Source: Bacteroidota bacterium
Lineage (GTDB): Bacteria; Bacteroidota; Bacteroidia; 2-12-FULL-35-15
DNA length: 64,000 nucleotides
NCBI GenBank assembly: GCA_947469885.1
Contig: CANIQT010000004.1
Span: forward strand, 124,001-188,000
Reading direction: 5' to 3'
Shown: positions 61,856 through 64,000 of the stretch, piece by piece
How positions within the stretch are numbered: position 1 is the first letter of the stretch
Layout of the letters: the number at the start of each line of letters is the position of its first letter
Notes under the pieces: model-generated
Told to the model about the DNA's origin: nothing
The model's database searches: none
Seen by the model: the letters and a program-made list of their open reading frames with translations, nothing else
Made by a program: the position numbers and the translations under genes

Positions 61856-63415
61856 TTACTTTATACTTGGCTCAGAAGCTACTGTTTCGGGCACCACTTT
61901 TATACCATCAAAACGAACTTCAATGTCGTTATTAAACTGAATGGTTAAAAACAAATAACCTGTTTCGTCATAAAATCGCCATTCTCCTTCTTTACTTCCG
62001 CCCGCAAATTTCCCTTCTTGTTTTAATTTTCCGTTGGGATAATAAAACTTGTGTTCTCCATCAGGCACACCATCAATAAACTTACCTACAAATCGCAACT
62101 TGCCCGAACTAGTGTAATAGTGTTTCCATTCGCCATCGCGATGGTCGGCTTTGTAATTTCCTTCTTCTTTGTAATCAGGAAGCTCCAACATCCAAGGTCC
62201 TTCTTTCTGCCCATCCACTAGTTCGCCTTTGGTAATTATTTTTGCACTGTCGGTAGCTTTGTCTTCGTAGTCGGTCATAAAACCATCTTGCAAATTATTG
62301 CGGTAGGTTTCTTCTCGCCACAAATTGCCCGATTCGTAATACCATTTCCAGGGTCCCTGAGCTTTTCCCTTTTTATCATACTTTCCTTTCTGCTCTATTT
62401 TTCCGTTCGAATAATAAAATGTCCAGTCGCCAATTCGTTTGCTGTTCAAGTATTCTCCTTCTGCTTTCAGTTGTCCGTTTGGGTGATATTCTTTCCAAGG
62501 TCCTTGTTGCCGCCCAATGGTGTCTAAAATTCCTTCCCCTGTCAACACCCCGTCAACATAAGTTTTGGCAGATATTACTTTTCCTTCGGGAGAAAATACG
62601 CGATGTATTCCTTCGGCCACTCCATCTTTATAGGTGCCCGTAAATTTTACAATACCTCCCGGATAATAATCTGTTTTTACATCCAGTTTTGCCAGTTCGG
62701 GTGCATTTTTTTGTACCACTCCCATAACGTATTTGGTTGTATTCAGTAAACTTCCTGTAGGAGAATATTCTTTGTAATATCCATTCATTTTATCGTCACT
62801 GTATGTCACTTCATTTTTTACAATTCCTGTTTTATAAAATTGTTTCCAAATGCCTTGTTTCAAACTATCGGCATCTCTGCGGTTCATTTTTTCTTCGTAT
62901 TGAACAAATCCCATTTTATATTGCGTGAGTGTAATAATGGTACTATCAGGAGCATATTCAAATCCAGAACCTTCTTCTTTTCCCAAAATAAAAGGAATAG
63001 TTTGTTTCACTTTTCCATCTTTATAATAATAAATGGTGTTGCCCTGTTTCACATCGTTGGTGTAGTTTTCCGACATCACCAAAAATCCTTCTCTGGTATC
63101 GTACGTTTTGCGCAATCCGTTTTTCTTTCCTTCTTTATAATTGTATTCAAAAGCCAGCTTTCCTTTTTCGTTATAAAATTTCCAGGTGCTGTCTAATTGA
63201 AAATTTTTGCGGTTTCCTTCCGATTTTATTATTCCATATTCCGAAAAGGTTTTCCAGTAACCATCGGGCTTACCATCGCGCATGGTACCTTCGCTGGAAA
63301 CTTTTCCATTGTCGTAATAAAACTTATTGTATCCGTTCGGATTGGTGTTTTTATCCGTTTGTGCATTTGCTGCAATTGATAAAAACAATAAAATGAAATT
63401 TAATAATCTCCGCAT
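61856..63415 (-). CDS. Secreted MORN-like repeat protein (YwqK family)
   Basis: From the ATG at 63415 the protein has 519 residues: a signal peptide (RRLLNFILLFLSIAANAQ), then more than a dozen copies of a 20-25 residue repeat of the MORN/YwqK type (GYWKTFSEYGIIKSEGNRKN, WRFYDETGYLFLTIQF, with recurring YYxNGKxxxxGxYxxGxxxGxW). Such repeats form extended beta solenoids and are common in secreted Bacteroidota proteins. The longer frame from 63436 begins inside the -7 box, so the internal ATG is preferred. It may be co-transcribed with the kinase 15 bases downstream. The function is unknown. Confidence 0.85.
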   Translation of the reverse strand: MRRLLNFILLFLSIAANAQTDKNTNPNGYNKFYYDNGKVSSEGTMRDGKPDGYWKTFSEYGIIKSEGNRKNFQLDSTWKFYNEKGKLAFEYNYKEGKKNGLRKTYDTREGFLVMSENYTNDVKQGNTIYYYKDGKVKQTIPFILGKEEGSGFEYAPDSTIITLTQYKMGFVQYEEKMNRRDADSLKQGIWKQFYKTGIVKNEVTYSDDKMNGYYKEYSPTGSLLNTTKYVMGVVQKNAPELAKLDVKTDYYPGGIVKFTGTYKDGVAEGIHRVFSPEGKVISAKTYVDGVLTGEGILDTIGRQQGPWKEYHPNGQLKAEGEYLNSKRIGDWTFYYSNGKIEQKGKYDKKGKAQGPWKWYYESGNLWREETYRNNLQDGFMTDYEDKATDSAKIITKGELVDGQKEGPWMLELPDYKEEGNYKADHRDGEWKHYYTSSGKLRFVGKFIDGVPDGEHKFYYPNGKLKQEGKFAGGSKEGEWRFYDETGYLFLTIQFNNDIEVRFDGIKVVPETVASEPSIK

Positions 63416-63433
63416 ATTCTTTTTTCTTCTTGA

Positions 63434-63441
63434 CAAAAATA
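63434..63441 (-). promoter_or_regulatory. -7 promoter box for the MORN-like gene
   Basis: Minus-strand TATTTTTG matches TAnnTTTG and ends 18 bases before the ATG at 63415. Confidence 0.55.
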
Positions 63442-63527
63442 AACAATTTAAATTTAAGCAGGGTTTTCGGTCATCGCTTTAAATAATTTAACCAAAAAAT
63501 TAAAAAGTATGATTTCATGTGGTTACC

Positions 63528-63737
63528 TGAGCTGCTTAGTTAAACTCCTGAGCAGCTCATTCGGGCAAATGAGCTACCCATTTGGGCAAATGAACTAAAA
63601 ATACCTATAATGGAGGTATCCCCATAGGACCTAAAAATGCCAATTCGGGCAAATGAGTTGCTCATTCGGGCAAGGGAGCAACTCAGTTAAGTTCCTGAGC
63701 AGCTCAGTTAACCACATGAAGGAATGTCGAAAACCTA
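63528..63737. repeat. Array E: 21-bp repeats, each near-palindromic
   Basis: Ten 21-base units begin at 63528, 549, 570, 591, 612, 633, 654, 675, 696 and 717 with no drift; nine of the ten begin TGA or GGA, and the sixth (63633) is decayed. The shared phrase is TGAGCTGCTCATTCGGGCAA, containing the palindrome GAGCxGCTC. The arms 63514-63536 and 63698-63720 are also inverted copies of each other at 22 of 23 positions, so the whole block can fold into one long structure. Confidence 0.88.
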
Positions 63738-63898
63738 TAAAAATCTAATTGTCAACAAGTTATAAAATTCAGGAGTTAGGTAAGCGAGATAATTTTTCTT
63801 AAAATAGGTATTGTTGCGAACATTAAGATAAAATCAAAAAAACAAAGCCATATTATCAAATTTCACTTATTTTAAGGGTTTAAAACCAATATTATCAG
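63738..63898. other. AT-rich leader before the IscA/SufA-type gene
   Basis: No open frame, repeat or hairpin of note was found here. The promoter box of the downstream gene follows at 63899. Confidence 0.5.
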
Positions 63899-63906
63899 TA
63901 TCTTTG
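63899..63906 (+). promoter_or_regulatory. -7 promoter box upstream of the 63964 gene
   Basis: TATCTTTG matches the best form of TAnnTTTG. The ATG follows after 57 bases. Confidence 0.6.
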
Positions 63907-63963
63907 TAAACCATTTGGAACAAATCTAAATAAGGAATTAACTATACTATTAATATATAAGAC

Positions 63964-64000
63964 ATGATAACTGTATCAGAAAACGCAAAACAACATGCGT
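63964..64000 (+). CDS. IscA/SufA-type Fe-S assembly protein, 3' truncated
   Basis: Only twelve codons are inside the window: MITVSENAKQHA. This is the usual opening of HesB/IscA/SufA-family A-type carriers in Bacteroidota, which deliver Fe-S clusters to target proteins and often head a sufABCD operon. The promoter box at 63899 and an AT-rich leader support a real start. The call rests on a short sequence and could be wrong. Confidence 0.5.
   Translation, partial: MITVSENAKQHA

Noticed and set aside
63416-63436. Seven-residue upstream start for the MORN-like gene
   Set aside because: The TTG at 63436 is part of the -7 promoter box, so it cannot be in the transcript.
11388-63737. Repeat arrays as CRISPR arrays
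   Set aside because: There are no constant repeats with unique spacers; units are directly abutting and degenerate, and no cas genes are present.

Overview
The window reads as a low-GC chromosome segment of a Bacteroidota bacterium of the gliding/flavobacterial-cytophagal type. The evidence is the -7 promoter boxes of the TAnnTTTG form, the absence of Shine-Dalgarno sequences, gldB/gldC, type A and type B sorting domains of the type IX secretion system (T9SS), and typical gene neighbourhoods (rimP-nusA-infB; DUF177-rpmF-plsX-fabH-accB-accC; sufS-sufE-sufT). I cannot name the genus. No rRNA, tRNA, CRISPR array or insertion sequence was recognised.

Layout. 1-6204: one co-directional run with a flippase fragment, dut, a sugar nucleotidyltransferase, a TPR lipoprotein, a DUF4292 lipoprotein and an EnvC-like coiled-coil/LytM protein. 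6251-7953: tatA and gatA. 8044-10550: phosphate module (DUF47 plus PiT transporter) behind 11-bp-spaced TTAACA repeats. 10586-19131: an orphan gene, an MsbA-like ABC exporter, rbfA, a LolC/E-like permease, two polytopic membrane proteins, an RsmB-type methyltransferase and a 35-residue Lys/Ala-rich histone-like protein. 19167-29102: dipeptide epimerase, lipoprotein, aldehyde dehydrogenase, murF-nadE, beta-barrel protein, gldB, gldC and a two-component pair. 29576-35081: sufS-sufE-sufT, then a redoxin/secreted protein/cytochrome-copper-monooxygenase trio, then DUF2480. 35407-41735: an orphan gene, a 1.3-kb gene-free stretch and two T9SS cargo genes, the second broken by two in-frame stops. 41838-52387: small membrane protein, rimP-nusA-infB, and the L32/fatty-acid cluster. 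52542-64000: DUF4920 lipoprotein, c-type haem lipoprotein, ECF sigma factor with a membrane partner carrying PKD and T9SS type-B-like domains, RNase R, a seven-PAS kinase with LytTR regulator, a MORN-like secreted protein and the start of an IscA/SufA-type gene.

The most unusual structure is in the spacers. Five arrays of degenerate direct repeats (11388-11597, 29197-29467, 36591-36865, 53508-53676, 63528-63737) have unrelated consensus sequences but share a 21-bp step (42 bp in one), which is two helical turns of DNA. Several co-directional gene pairs are separated by long-stem inverted repeats of different families, including a 37-bp element found at three loci. Five genes have a -7-like box ending exactly four bases before the start codon, which suggests leaderless mRNAs.
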